From assembly GCF_016135805.1 (NCBI RefSeq), contig NZ_JADWOX010000002.1:62001-126000 (forward strand): a stretch of DNA of 64,000 bases, given 5' to 3'. This document shows positions 48,369 through 59,839 of this stretch, piece after piece (position 1 is the first letter of the stretch; each line of letters begins with the position of its first letter). Position numbers and translations under genes: made by a program. Source of the stretch: Caulobacter hibisci. GTDB taxonomy: Bacteria; Pseudomonadota; Alphaproteobacteria; Caulobacterales; Caulobacteraceae. The notes beneath the pieces are model-generated. The model searched no databases, was not told where the DNA came from, and worked only from the letters and a program-made list of their open reading frames with translations.

Positions 48369-49919
48369 TCAGGCCGCCGGCAGCCGGATCTCGATCCGCG
48401 CCCCTGTCGTCCCTTCGAGGGGCGACAAAATCGCGATACGGCCGTCATGGGCGGCTACCGCCGACTGGCAGATGGCCAGGCCCAGGCCCATGCCGCTGGA
48501 CTTGGTGGTGTAGAAGGCCTCGAAGGCTCGCTCGGCGGCCTCGGGCGAGAAGCCCGGGCCCGTGTCGGCGATCTCGATCACCGCCTCGTCGCCCTCGCGG
48601 CGCGCGCGCGCCAGCAGGCGGCGGGTCGGACCGCCGGCCATCGCCTGGACCCCGTTCAGCATCAGATTGACCAGGGCCTGCTGCAGCACCACCCGGTCGC
48701 CCTGGATCATCGTGTCGCCGGCCTCGGGCGCCAGCACCAGTTCGACGCCGTGCTCGGCGACCTCGCGGGCCACGAAGCTGGCCGAGGCGGCCAGCAGGCC
48801 GTCCACCGCCAGCGGCGCACGCTCGGCCGGGGCCTGGGCGATCAGGCCCCTGATGCCGCGCACCACCTCGGCGGCGTGGGCGGCGGCCGTCACCACGTCG
48901 GCGACGGCGTCCTTGGCCTCTTCGAGGTCGGGCGTTTCGCGGTCGAGCCAGCGCTGGGCCGCGCCGGCGGCGTTGGAGATCGCCGCCAGCGGCTGGTTGA
49001 CCTCGTGGGCGATCGAGGCCGACAGCACGCCCAGCGTCGCCGCCCGCAGCGCCTGCTCCAGCTCGGCCCGGGCCCGGTCGAGCCGTTCCTGCATCCGCCG
49101 CCGTTCCGTCAGGTTGACGATCGAGGCCTGCACCCGGTCCAGGCCCTGTTCGTGCGGCGGGAAGTTCAGGGCCACGATCACCGGGATCAGCTCGCCCGTG
49201 CGGCTGCGCACCACCGTCTCGGTCTCGAAACTGGGCCGGCCCTCGTCGAAGGCGAGCAGGAACTGGGCGAAGGTCTCGTCGGTCTCGGGCAACAGCTGGT
49301 CCAGCCGCTCGAAGAAATCGGCCTTGTCGGCCACCCCCATCATGGTCAAGGCCGTGGCGTTGACGTCGGTGATGCGCACCGTCGCCTTGATCTGGCGGAC
49401 CAGTTCGGGATGGCGCGCCAGGTGGTCGGCCAGGTCGGTCACGCCCTGCGCCCGCAGGCCGTCCAGCGCCGCCTTCACCGGCCGGAAATCGTGCTCCCAG
49501 ATCGAGATCGCCAGGGTGTTGAAGATGGTGCGGTAGCGGGCCTCGCTGAGGGTCAGGGTCCGGCGGGCCTGCTGATTGCGACCGGTCAGCAAGGCCGCCA
49601 CGCCCAGCGCCGCCAGACTAACCAGCAGGCGCAGGGTCGGCGCCAGTTGCGGGGCGCGGCCGTGCGAGACGGCGAAGCTGATCGTGGCCAGGGCCGCGCA
49701 GGCCAGGGTGACCCCCCACAGCCGCCGGCCCGTCAGGTCCTCGCCGACCAGTAGGGGCACGAGCACGTAGAGCACCGCCACCGCGCTCGACAGCGGCGTG
49801 AAGGTGTCGACCACGAAGACGGCGGCGGCGATCGCCGCCGCGCCCCCCAGCCGCAGGCGGCGGCCCAGGGGCGAAGCGGTCGGGGCGGGGAAGGGGTGGG
49901 CGAGCATGCGAAACTTCAT
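48369..49919 (-). CDS. PAS-domain sensor histidine kinase (FixL-like)
   Basis: The 516-residue protein starts at ATG 49919 (ATG 49907 is possible). About four membrane helices occupy residues 20-125 (DTFTPLSSAVAVLYVLVPLL is one of them). A PAS sensor domain (about 140-285) is followed by HisKA with H305 in SIAHEVNQPLAAISN. The ATPase domain carries the N box (NLMLNGVQAM), G1 (DTGPGF) and G2 (GMGLGLAICQ). It senses an unknown signal at the membrane and phosphorylates a regulator. It converges with the autotransporter, and its likely partners are the FixJ-type genes at 41110 and 41530. Confidence 0.9.
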   Translation of the reverse strand: MKFRMLAHPFPAPTASPLGRRLRLGGAAAIAAAVFVVDTFTPLSSAVAVLYVLVPLLVGEDLTGRRLWGVTLACAALATISFAVSHGRAPQLAPTLRLLVSLAALGVAALLTGRNQQARRTLTLSEARYRTIFNTLAISIWEHDFRPVKAALDGLRAQGVTDLADHLARHPELVRQIKATVRITDVNATALTMMGVADKADFFERLDQLLPETDETFAQFLLAFDEGRPSFETETVVRSRTGELIPVIVALNFPPHEQGLDRVQASIVNLTERRRMQERLDRARAELEQALRAATLGVLSASIAHEVNQPLAAISNAAGAAQRWLDRETPDLEEAKDAVADVVTAAAHAAEVVRGIRGLIAQAPAERAPLAVDGLLAASASFVAREVAEHGVELVLAPEAGDTMIQGDRVVLQQALVNLMLNGVQAMAGGPTRRLLARARREGDEAVIEIADTGPGFSPEAAERAFEAFYTTKSSGMGLGLAICQSAVAAHDGRIAILSPLEGTTGARIEIRLPAA

Positions 49920-50065
49920 AGCGCGACCTGCATGCCGGCCGGGACCCCATACCAAGGTCTGGGGCGCGCCAACCAAGTCGGTACGCCGGGCCTACGTCCG
50001 TTCGGTGTCGGGGCGTGGCGGCCCCTCGCTAAGGTTGCGGTCATCAGAGGCGGCAGGAGGCCAGC

Positions 50066-50650
50066 ATGTTGCGCGCGATAAACACCCGGGCGGACACCGG
50101 AACCAACAGCTCCACCCCGCCCCAGGCGATCTGGCTGGTCGAGCAGGCCCGCGCGGCCCTGGAGGACGACCTCGGCTCGGCCCGCGCCATGCTCGACCGC
50201 CTCGCCGTCGTGCTGGGCCCGCGTGAGCCGCGCAGCTTCCTGCCGGGCTCGCCCGTGCGTGGCCGGGGTCCGGCCCGGGGCGGCTTGGCCGGCTGGCAGA
50301 TCCGCGCCGTCGCCGCCCATGTCGAGGCCCGCCTCGACGACAGCCTGCACGTCGAGACCCTGGCGGCCCTGGTCGGGCTCAGCGCCAGCTATTTCTGCCG
50401 CGCCTTCAAGGTCAGCACCGACGAGACGCCGCACGTCTACATCATGCGCTGCAGGCTCGAGCATGCCCAGGCGCTGATGCTGGAGACCGACGACAGCCTG
50501 GCCCACATCGCCGCCGTCTGCGGCCTGGCCGACCAGGCCCACCTGACGCGGCTGTTCCGCCGCCACACCGGCCAGACGCCCAATGTCTGGCGCCGCGAGA
50601 ACCGCCCCTGGGGCCGCAGCCTGGTCACCGGCTCGCTGAAGCGGGCCTGA
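50066..50650 (+). CDS. AraC-family transcriptional regulator (short)
   Basis: The 194-residue protein has two helix-turn-helix motifs at its C-terminus (about 95-185: VETLAALVGLSASYFCRAFK and LAHIAAVCGLADQAHLTRLF). A short N-terminal part (1-80) has no cupin sensor domain. It resembles the small AraC regulators that respond through their own level or phosphorylation rather than a sugar. It lies 214 bases before dps on the same strand and may control the stress genes that follow (inference). Confidence 0.88.
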   Translation: MLRAINTRADTGTNSSTPPQAIWLVEQARAALEDDLGSARAMLDRLAVVLGPREPRSFLPGSPVRGRGPARGGLAGWQIRAVAAHVEARLDDSLHVETLAALVGLSASYFCRAFKVSTDETPHVYIMRCRLEHAQALMLETDDSLAHIAAVCGLADQAHLTRLFRRHTGQTPNVWRRENRPWGRSLVTGSLKRA

Positions 50651-50864
50651 GCCGGCGGGCAAAGCGTTCGGCGAGGTCTGATCGGGGCGCATGGACCTTG
50701 CGTGACCACGCCGCCGCCGGACGTCTTGTCGAAACCCCGCATCCCGGCGCCGCCCCGGCGCGCCCGTCCGAGAGAGCGCGGCCGTACAAGCCGGCCCACG
50801 CATCGCCAAGAGATCATCCCCGTCCGGCGCCAGACTGGCCCCACGACCTTTCCAGGAGAAGACC

Positions 50865-51386
50865 ATGGACATCGACACCGCGCGCTCGCGCCGCCTGGCC
50901 CCGCTGACCACGCCCACGGGCCTGGGCGAGGCCGCCGCCAAGGACATCTCGGCCGCCCTGACCGCGCTGCTGGCCGACGTCTTCGCCCTCTATCTGAAGA
51001 CCAAGAACTTCCACTGGCACGTCTCGGGCCCGCACTTTCGCGACTATCACCTGATGTTCGACGAGCAGGGCGACGAGCTCTACGCCATGACCGACCCGAT
51101 CGCCGAGCGGGTGCGCAAGCTGGGCGGCACGACCCTGCGCTCGATCGGCCATATCGCCCGCAGCCAGCGCGTGCTCGACAACGACGCCGACTATGTGGAG
51201 CCGCACGACATGCTGGCCGAGCTGCGCGAGGACAACGGCGGCCTGGTCGCGGCCATGCGCGCCGTCCACTCGGCCTGCGACGAGCATGGCGACATCGCCA
51301 CCGCCAGCCTGCTGGAGAACTGGATCGACGAGGGCGAAAAGCGCGTCTGGTTCCTGTTCGAATCCGGCCGTCGCGACCGGGGCTGA
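50865..51386 (+). CDS. dps: Dps DNA-protection/ferritin-like protein
   Basis: The 173-residue protein has the Dps signature KTKNFHWHVSGPHFRDYHLM (about 45-65) and FDEQGDELYAMTDPIAERV, giving the inter-subunit ferroxidase ligands His, Asp and Glu. It should assemble a dodecamer that oxidises Fe(II) with hydrogen peroxide and protects DNA. The start follows CAGGAGAAGACC. It is followed by a 48-residue peptide and a TrxR-like fusion gene, which supports an oxidative-stress cluster. Confidence 0.94.
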   Translation: MDIDTARSRRLAPLTTPTGLGEAAAKDISAALTALLADVFALYLKTKNFHWHVSGPHFRDYHLMFDEQGDELYAMTDPIAERVRKLGGTTLRSIGHIARSQRVLDNDADYVEPHDMLAELREDNGGLVAAMRAVHSACDEHGDIATASLLENWIDEGEKRVWFLFESGRRDRG

Positions 51387-51443
51387 GTGTCCGGCGCCGT
51401 CCGCCCACGCGGGCGGCGCCGACCGACATCGGGAGCCGTCGCC

Positions 51444-51590
51444 ATGAACGACATCCAGAAACTGGCCCTGAGCACGGCTACCGCCGCCATGCTCGCCCTT
51501 GCGGCCTTCGTCGCGGTGATCCCTCATGGCCGGGCGGCCGGTTCCGGCGTTTCCGTTCAAGACGCGGAGACGTCACGCACCCCGCATTAG
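51444..51590 (+). CDS. 48-residue membrane or secreted peptide
   Basis: ATG 51444 lies 6 bases after GGGAGC. The peptide has one hydrophobic stretch (about residues 8-27: ALSTATAAMLALAAFVAVIP) flanked by a polar tail rich in Ser, Thr and Gly. It could be a small membrane protein or a secreted peptide with a signal sequence. I do not recognise a family. It sits between dps and the TrxR-like gene with short gaps, so it is probably co-transcribed. Confidence 0.6.
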   Translation: MNDIQKLALSTATAAMLALAAFVAVIPHGRAAGSGVSVQDAETSRTPH

Positions 51591-51611
51591 GGCCGCCGCC
51601 AGGAAGACCCC

Positions 51612-53267
51612 ATGACCAAGCCGCTCGCCGCCGACGATCCCTACGCCCGCACCGCCCAGATCTTCCCGGTGCTGGCGCCCGAGCAGGTCGAGCGGCTTTC
51701 GGCCTATGGCGCCGTCGAGACGATCGCGCCCGGCCAGGTGCTGTTCCGCCGCGGCGACCGCCGGGCCGACTTCTTCCTGGTGCTGGAAGGCCAGGTCGGG
51801 ATCACCCGCACCGGCGAGCACGGCGACGACGAGATCCTCACCGTTCACGCTCCCGGCCAGTTCAGTGGCGAACTCGACCAGGTCAGCGCCCGCGCCCTGC
51901 TGGTCGGGGCGGTGGCGCTGGTCCCCGGCCGGGTGGTGCGTGTCGCCCACAAAGACGTCGCCCACATGATGGCCGCCGAGCCGGACATCGGCGAGATCAT
52001 CATGCGGGCCTTCATCCTGCGGCGGATGGGCTTCCTGCATCACGGCCACGTCGGCATCGTGCTGATCGGCCGGCCGGACGATCCCGACACCCTGCGCATC
52101 GAGCGCTTCGCCGTTCGCAACGGCTATCCCCTGCGGCTGGTCGATGTCGACAACGACCCGGACGCCTCCAGCTGCCTTGGCCAGCACGGCCTGACCCTGG
52201 GCGACCTGCCGGCGGTGGTCACGCCCGACCGCGTCGTGATGCTCAATCCCCAGACCGCCGTCCTGGCCGACCGCCTGGGCATGACCGAGCGCTTCGATCC
52301 TGACCAGGTGTTCGACGTCGCCGTGGTCGGGGCGGGGCCGGCGGGCCTGTCGGCGGCCACCTATGCGGCCTCGGAGGGGCTGTCGACCGTGATCATCGAG
52401 GGCCTGGCGCCCGGCGGCCAGGCCGGCGCCAGCTCCAAGATCGAAAACTATCTGGGCTTTCCGACGGGAATCTCCGGCCAGGCCCTGGCCGGCCGCGCCC
52501 AGGTCCAGGCCCAGAAGTTCGGCGCACGGCTGGCGGTGTCGCGCGCCGTGGTCGGCGTCGACTGCGAAAGGCATCCCTACCGGCTGAAGCTCGAGGACGG
52601 CCAGACCCTGCAGGCCCTGTCGGTGGTGATCGCCTCGGGCGCCCGCTACCGCAAGCTCGACGTGCCGGATTACGACCGTTTCGACGGCCAAGCCATCCAC
52701 TACGCCGCCACGGCCATGGAGTCCGACCTCTGTCGCGGCCAGTCGGTGGTGGTGGTCGGCGGCGGCAACTCGGCCGGCCAGGCGGCGATGTTTCTCTCCC
52801 GCACTGTCGGCCACGTGCACATGCTGGTGCGCTGCGAAGGGCTGGCGGCGACCATGTCGGACTATCTGGTCCAGCGCATCGAAAGCTCGGCCCGCATCAC
52901 GCTGCATCCGTTCAGCGAGGTCACCCGCCTGGAGGGCGACCGCACCCTGCGCCGCATCGGCTGGACCCATCGCAAAACCAAGGCGGAGACGGTGGTCGAC
53001 GCCGGCGCCCTGTTCGTGATGATCGGCGCCGAACCCAATACCGACTGGCTGCGCGGCTGCTTCGACCTCGACCAGCAGGGCTTCGTCCTGACCGGCGAAA
53101 GCGGCGTCGCCGGCGCCCGCTCGGCCTACGAGACCGAGAAGCTGGGCATCTACGCCGTCGGCGACGTGCGCTCCGGCTCGATCAAGCGCGTGGCGGCCGG
53201 TGTGGGCGAGGGCTCGGTCGTGGTCTCGGCCATCCACCGGCACCTGGAGGAGGCGCGGGCGCGGTAG
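51612..53267 (+). CDS. cNMP-binding / thioredoxin-reductase-like fusion
   Basis: The 551-residue protein has three parts. Residues 20-130 form a cyclic-nucleotide-binding-like domain (PGQVLFRRGDRRADFFLVLEG with more following). Residues about 135-215 are a thioredoxin-like fold. Residues about 235-545 are a two-dinucleotide-domain reductase with VVGAGPAGLSAA (FAD) and VVVGGGNSAGQAA (NAD(P)H). The thioredoxin-reductase CxxC is replaced by AATA (365-368), so it cannot reduce thioredoxin in the usual way. Such fusions are widespread in stress-responsive bacteria but their electron acceptor is unclear. It follows dps, which suggests a redox or peroxide role. Confidence 0.88.
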   Translation: MTKPLAADDPYARTAQIFPVLAPEQVERLSAYGAVETIAPGQVLFRRGDRRADFFLVLEGQVGITRTGEHGDDEILTVHAPGQFSGELDQVSARALLVGAVALVPGRVVRVAHKDVAHMMAAEPDIGEIIMRAFILRRMGFLHHGHVGIVLIGRPDDPDTLRIERFAVRNGYPLRLVDVDNDPDASSCLGQHGLTLGDLPAVVTPDRVVMLNPQTAVLADRLGMTERFDPDQVFDVAVVGAGPAGLSAATYAASEGLSTVIIEGLAPGGQAGASSKIENYLGFPTGISGQALAGRAQVQAQKFGARLAVSRAVVGVDCERHPYRLKLEDGQTLQALSVVIASGARYRKLDVPDYDRFDGQAIHYAATAMESDLCRGQSVVVVGGGNSAGQAAMFLSRTVGHVHMLVRCEGLAATMSDYLVQRIESSARITLHPFSEVTRLEGDRTLRRIGWTHRKTKAETVVDAGALFVMIGAEPNTDWLRGCFDLDQQGFVLTGESGVAGARSAYETEKLGIYAVGDVRSGSIKRVAAGVGEGSVVVSAIHRHLEEARAR

Positions 53268-53350
53268 GGGGGAGGGCCCATACTTCTTGCCCTGGACCAA
53301 TAAGCATCGACCTGCGGCGACAATCGTCGAACAGGCGACGGAGGCAGGGT

Positions 53351-54067
53351 TCAGCGAGGCGTCAGGCTCCCGGTAGCGCCCGTCAGTTTGCCCTTGGCGT
53401 CCTTCACGGCCGTCAGGGTCATTGTTCCCAGGTCGCCAAGCCAGATGCTCTGCCCCCAGAAGTAGGTGCGATCGCTCGACTTTTCGATCGCCCCTTGCGT
53501 CCTGATCGTCGTCACGGTCACGCCGGTCGGCTCGATCGATTTGACAACCATCAGCTCTTCGCCGGGGTCGATTGAAGCCTTTTCCTCGACGAGTTTTGGT
53601 TCTGGCGCCGCTATCCAGCCGCGGACGAGTGGGCTCCGATCCTGGATCGGGTCGTCGGTGGCGGGCGAATATTCCACCCGCCCCACGCCATTCCAGCGGA
53701 AACACGCATGGGGCGGCGTGGTGGCCGCTGCGCACCATGTCAGATCATTGTCCCGCCGCTCTGGCAGCGGCGAGCTCCCGACACCCTGAAGGACGGGGAA
53801 GAAGTACGCAAAGAACGGGGCGCCGGCCGGAATCACCAGACCTTCGCCCAGGCTGTAGGTCTCAACCAGTCGCGCCGATCGAGACGGTCGAGCGACCTTT
53901 TTCACCAGGACATCGCCTTGATGAAGCTCGCCGGATTTCGGGAGGATGAGCGTCGTGGACACGAAGCCGGCGCGGCCCGACCAAAGCGGAGGCGGCTCCT
54001 GGCTCGATGAACCGGGCGCGGTCGCGGCCAACAGGGCAGAGATCATCAAGGCGCTCGCCATCCGCAC
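53351..54067 (-). CDS. Exported hypothetical protein
   Basis: The 238-residue protein has a signal peptide (1-22, ending SSSQ region) and a beta-rich remainder (for example LILPKSGELHQGDVLVKKVA and TYFWGQSIWLGDLGTMTLT). I do not recognise a family. It has two cysteines only (C112 and C121 region). Its strand matches the two small genes that follow, with gaps of about 90-120 bases. It lies convergent to the TrxR-like gene. Confidence 0.6.
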   Translation of the reverse strand: MRMASALMISALLAATAPGSSSQEPPPLWSGRAGFVSTTLILPKSGELHQGDVLVKKVARPSRSARLVETYSLGEGLVIPAGAPFFAYFFPVLQGVGSSPLPERRDNDLTWCAAATTPPHACFRWNGVGRVEYSPATDDPIQDRSPLVRGWIAAPEPKLVEEKASIDPGEELMVVKSIEPTGVTVTTIRTQGAIEKSSDRTYFWGQSIWLGDLGTMTLTAVKDAKGKLTGATGSLTPR

Positions 54068-54154
54068 TCCTGAACATTCACGATCGAACTCTGGCCGCGC
54101 CGCTCCTCTACATCGCGGCGTCGCTTGGAGTATGCTCAGGGCTGGCGACGAGCG

Positions 54155-54664
54155 CTACTTCTTCCACCCCTGGATGTCCTTCGCCGCGTCCCAGCCCATG
54201 TCGATCGTCACGTCGAGCACCTGCTTCAGGTAGGCCCGCGTCACGCCGCCGTAGGTGAACCCCATTCGCCAGACGATGTAATCGTCGTCGATGGCCGCGT
54301 CGGCCAGGAAGAGGGGATTGCGCTCGGCGGCGATGGCCTTGGCCGCCTTTGGGCTAGCGGCCCGCAACGGGATCTCGATTTCGTATTCGGTGCAGGCCTG
54401 ATCGGCGCCCTCTCCCTGGCATTGCATGCCTTCCCAGGAAAGCGGCATGCCGTCAGGGATCTCGACCTCAATGCGCCAGCCGTGCTCGTCGGTCTGCTTC
54501 TCGGCCTTGATCTTCGCGCCCGCCTCGATCAGCAGAGCCTTGGCGTCGGCTTGGCGCAGGGCTTTCCAGACGACGGGAGGATCGTTCAGCGCCTGACTCC
54601 ACGCCGCCGCCGGCACGCCCGCCAACATCAGGGCCAGCAGCGCCCCGCTTCCGATCCGAACCAT
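54155..54664 (-). CDS. YbjN-like exported protein
   Basis: The 169-residue protein has a signal peptide (1-23, ending WSQA) and a YbjN-type domain. The N-terminal part contains the LRQADAKALLIEAG helix, a middle cysteine pair (C82 and C91 region in MQCQGEGADQACTE), and the closing IDDDYIVWRMGFTYGGVTRA block that fits YbjN-family proteins. Members are sensory or regulatory proteins in some bacteria, but the function here is unknown. An exported YbjN is less usual than a cytoplasmic one. Confidence 0.65.
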   Translation of the reverse strand: MVRIGSGALLALMLAGVPAAAWSQALNDPPVVWKALRQADAKALLIEAGAKIKAEKQTDEHGWRIEVEIPDGMPLSWEGMQCQGEGADQACTEYEIEIPLRAASPKAAKAIAAERNPLFLADAAIDDDYIVWRMGFTYGGVTRAYLKQVLDVTIDMGWDAAKDIQGWKK

Positions 54665-54784
54665 CTACGCCCCTCAGAGGACGGGCGCCGCACACACAGC
54701 CCCGCCTTGCACTTCTTGGAGCCGCAACTTGCCGGTCTGGGCAGGCCAGTCAAGGAGGACGCCCTGGCCGGCGCGGCGTAGCCG

Positions 54785-55093
54785 CTAGCCCTCCACCCAT
54801 CGCTTGATCGGCCGGGGATGCGGGGTCTTGTAGTCGCTCAGATCGAACGACACCTCGTCGACATAGCACCAGCCCCAGCCCTCGGGCGGGTCGTAGCCTT
54901 CGATGATCGGGTGCTCCGTGGCCTTGAAGTGGGCGGTGGCGTGCTTGCCGGGCGACTGGTCGCAGCAGCCCACATGGCCGCAGGTCCGGCACAGCCGCAG
55001 GTGCACCCACCAGCCACCAGTCTTCAGGCAGTCCTCGCAGCCGTCCGCGCTGGGCGTGACGACAACGATGGTCGAAAGGTGCGAGCAGCTCAT
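54785..55093 (-). CDS. UBP-type zinc-finger protein
   Basis: The 102-residue protein starts at ATG 55093 (AAAGG nine bases upstream). It shows the UBP zinc-finger pattern: CSH near the N-terminus, CEDCLKTG, then LCRTCGHVGCCDQSPGKHAT, HF and EHP. In eukaryotes this domain binds the free C-terminus of ubiquitin. Bacteria have similar small stand-alone proteins of unknown partner. It is not coupled to a protease or ligase gene here. Confidence 0.85.
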   Translation of the reverse strand: MSCSHLSTIVVVTPSADGCEDCLKTGGWWVHLRLCRTCGHVGCCDQSPGKHATAHFKATEHPIIEGYDPPEGWGWCYVDEVSFDLSDYKTPHPRPIKRWVEG

Positions 55094-55199
55094 CGGATCA
55101 ACCTTTCCCGAGCATGGGGCGTCGCCGCCACCATGCACCCAGGATCGGCCGCGCGCTTGCGCGATGTCGCTGCGTCTTGCGCCAGGCGATCCGGATGCT

Positions 55200-55227
55200 C
55201 TCCCTGGACGCTTTCGCGCCCAGGGAG
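55200..55227. terminator. GC-rich hairpin after the amine-locus TBDR
   Basis: CTCCCTGG (55200-55207) pairs with CCAGGGAG (55220-55227), and the interior can pair further around a GAAA tetraloop on the minus strand. It starts 10 bases after the stop of the receptor gene at 55237. There is no strong T run, so termination may need Rho. Confidence 0.5.
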
Positions 55228-55236
55228 GCGTCAGCG

Positions 55237-57681
<2,445 letters not shown>

Positions 57682-57779
57682 CTTATCCCCCGATGAAAGT
57701 TCAGATTGTTGGGAAGGGTGCGCGATAGGCCGGGGATCCGGCCCCCGTCGCGCGGCGGGGTCTGTTGCGCCCGCGAGCC

Positions 57780-58256
57780 CTAGCGGACCTTGGCGGCGAC
57801 GAATTCGATCTCGACCAGGGCGCCGGGCAGGACGAGGCCGGCGACCTTGACCGTGCTGCGGGCCGGCTTGTTCGGCTGGACGGGCGTGCCGAACACCTCG
57901 CTCCAGGCCTTGTTGAGGCCCGCGAAGTCGATCTCGCCGCCCTTGGCCGGGTCGCCGACCAGGAAGACGGTGGCCTTGACCACATCGCCATGGCCCAGGC
58001 CCTCGGCCTTCAGCGCCGCTTCCAGCTTGGAGAGCACCGAGCGGGTCTGGGCCTCGGTGTCGCCCGGGGCGGCCTTGTCGGCGATGCTCGGCAGGGCGCC
58101 GCTGAGGAAGATCAGCTCTGTCCCAGCCGGCACGGCCACAGAGGGTGTGATGGCGATCGCCCCCGACGAGGGCGCGCGGCGGATCTCGGCGGCCTTGGCT
58201 GAACCCGCCGCGAAGGCGGCGGTCAGAACAAGGGCGAAGGCGAGCTTGCGGATCAT
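57780..58256 (-). CDS. Exported RidA-family imine/enamine deaminase
   Basis: The 158-residue protein has a Sec signal peptide (about 1-22, AFALVLTAAFAAGSAKA) and a RidA domain (about 30-158). The closing blocks NKPARSTVKVAGLVLPGALV and EIEFVA carry the arginine used for imine hydrolysis in RidA. Most RidA proteins are cytoplasmic; this one is exported. Its start overlaps the stop of the amine oxidase by four bases, so the two are coupled. It may hydrolyse the imine made by the oxidase in the periplasm (inference). Confidence 0.88.
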   Translation of the reverse strand: MIRKLAFALVLTAAFAAGSAKAAEIRRAPSSGAIAITPSVAVPAGTELIFLSGALPSIADKAAPGDTEAQTRSVLSKLEAALKAEGLGHGDVVKATVFLVGDPAKGGEIDFAGLNKAWSEVFGTPVQPNKPARSTVKVAGLVLPGALVEIEFVAAKVR

Positions 58257-59839
58257 GGGTGGGTCTCCGTTCGAGAAAGGATGAGGCCGTCGGCGCGAAC
58301 GCGCTGGGCGATCAGGCCGACCGTGCGGCGGGCGGCGGCGACGCCGCCCTCCTGCCAGCTGGGCAGCTGCGAGAGATGGGCGCCGGACAGGAAGATCCGG
58401 CCCTGGGGCTGGTTCAGCAGGCGGTAGGCGGCCGGGTCATTGCCGTCGGCCTCCCAGTGGATCCAAGGGCCGAGGTTGAAGGCCTGGCGGTTCCAGTCGA
58501 TGACCAGGGGCGCGGCCAGGTCGCGGCCCTTGCCGGGATGCAGCTTGTCGATCGCCGCCCGGGTCAGGGCGACCTGCTCGTCGAAGCCGCGGGCCTGGAA
58601 GGCGCGGGCCGGCGCGCCGACCGTATAGGCCCCGACCAGCAGGCCGCGCGGCTGGTGGAAGCCGGCGCTGGGATACCAGACCAGGGTGGTCTCGCCGCCG
58701 ACGAACGACAGCCCGCCATAGATCTGCTCGGCCTCCCAGAAGCGCGGCGCGTCGAAGGCCACCTTGGTGGCGTTGTCGTATTTCGCGCCGGCGATGGCGG
58801 CGGTGACCTCCCCCGGCAGGTCGGTGGCGATCTTGGCCAGGATCGGCAGCGGCACGGTGACGACCAGATAGTCGGCGGTCAGCTTGCGCGAGGCGCCGGT
58901 CTTGCGGTCGCGGATCGCCACCTCGGCGATCTTCGGCGTCTGGCGGAAGGCGGTGACCTCGGCGCCCAGCAGCACCGGACCCTTCAGCGCCTTGTGCAAA
59001 GCCTTGGGGATGGCGTCCATGCCGCCCGTGGGCTCCAGCATGGTCGCCTGCATCAGGATGTTGTCCTCGAACAGGGCGTAGGGCAGGGCGTCGTCGGCCA
59101 GCAGCTCGCGCAGGGGCAGGGCGGGCCTGGCCACGCCGCGCTGGTCGGCCGCGCCCGGCGTCGTCAGATAGCCCGAGCGCTCCGAGCCCCTGTAGGCGCC
59201 GCCGGCGTCGAGATCGCCGTAGGTCTTCAGGAAGGCCAGCAGCCGTTCCTTGTCAGGACCGGTCAGCTCGGCGTCGAGGCCGCCGCCGCGCGTGGCCTTG
59301 GCCAGCAGCTCGGAGAGCCCGCCGCGCAGGTCGTTGATCGCCTGGCGCTGCTGGATCGGCTTGCCGCCGAACGCGCCGTCCGATTGCAAGAGGCTGCTGC
59401 GGCTGGAATTGACCTCGACCTCCAGCGGCACGCCCAGGGCCTTGGCGTAGGACAGCACGCCCTGGTGATGGCTGGGCAGGCGGGCGGGGCCGGCGTTGAA
59501 ATAGAGGCCGGGCGAGAAGCCGGCGGTCTGGCTAGGGCGGTCGATGGTCTCGACGCGGTCGCCGCCACGGATCGTCCAGTTGCGGCCGCCGACCCGCTCG
59601 CGGGCCTCGACGACGGTGACGGCGAAGCCGGCGCGTTCCAGCTCATAGGCCGCGACCAGGCCGGCGATGCCGGCGCCGAGCACGACGACCGAGCGGCCCT
59701 TGCCGAAGTCGCGCGGCAGGTCGGGGGCCTCTTGGGCGAAGGTGCTGGAGGCCAGGCCGAGGCCTTGCAGGGCCGCATAGCCGGCGGCGAACCCGCCGAT
59801 GGAAAACGCGCGGGTGATGAACGAACGACGACTGACCAA
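58253..59839 (-). CDS. Tat-exported flavin monoamine oxidase family protein
   Basis: The 528-residue protein has a twin-arginine signal (SRRSFITRAFSIGGFAAG) followed by the FAD-binding block VVVLGAGIAGLVAAYELERA and EARERVGGRNW. A C-terminal FAD block follows (RIFLSGAHLSQLPSWQEGGV). It belongs to the flavin amine/L-amino-acid oxidase group that makes an imine, hydrogen peroxide and later ammonia from an amine. The Tat signal fits export of a pre-folded flavoprotein. It heads the apparent operon with RidA and a TonB receptor. Substrate unknown; polyamine, monoamine and amino acid remain possible. Confidence 0.88.
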   Translation of the reverse strand: MVSRRSFITRAFSIGGFAAGYAALQGLGLASSTFAQEAPDLPRDFGKGRSVVVLGAGIAGLVAAYELERAGFAVTVVEARERVGGRNWTIRGGDRVETIDRPSQTAGFSPGLYFNAGPARLPSHHQGVLSYAKALGVPLEVEVNSSRSSLLQSDGAFGGKPIQQRQAINDLRGGLSELLAKATRGGGLDAELTGPDKERLLAFLKTYGDLDAGGAYRGSERSGYLTTPGAADQRGVARPALPLRELLADDALPYALFEDNILMQATMLEPTGGMDAIPKALHKALKGPVLLGAEVTAFRQTPKIAEVAIRDRKTGASRKLTADYLVVTVPLPILAKIATDLPGEVTAAIAGAKYDNATKVAFDAPRFWEAEQIYGGLSFVGGETTLVWYPSAGFHQPRGLLVGAYTVGAPARAFQARGFDEQVALTRAAIDKLHPGKGRDLAAPLVIDWNRQAFNLGPWIHWEADGNDPAAYRLLNQPQGRIFLSGAHLSQLPSWQEGGVAAARRTVGLIAQRVRADGLILSRTETHP

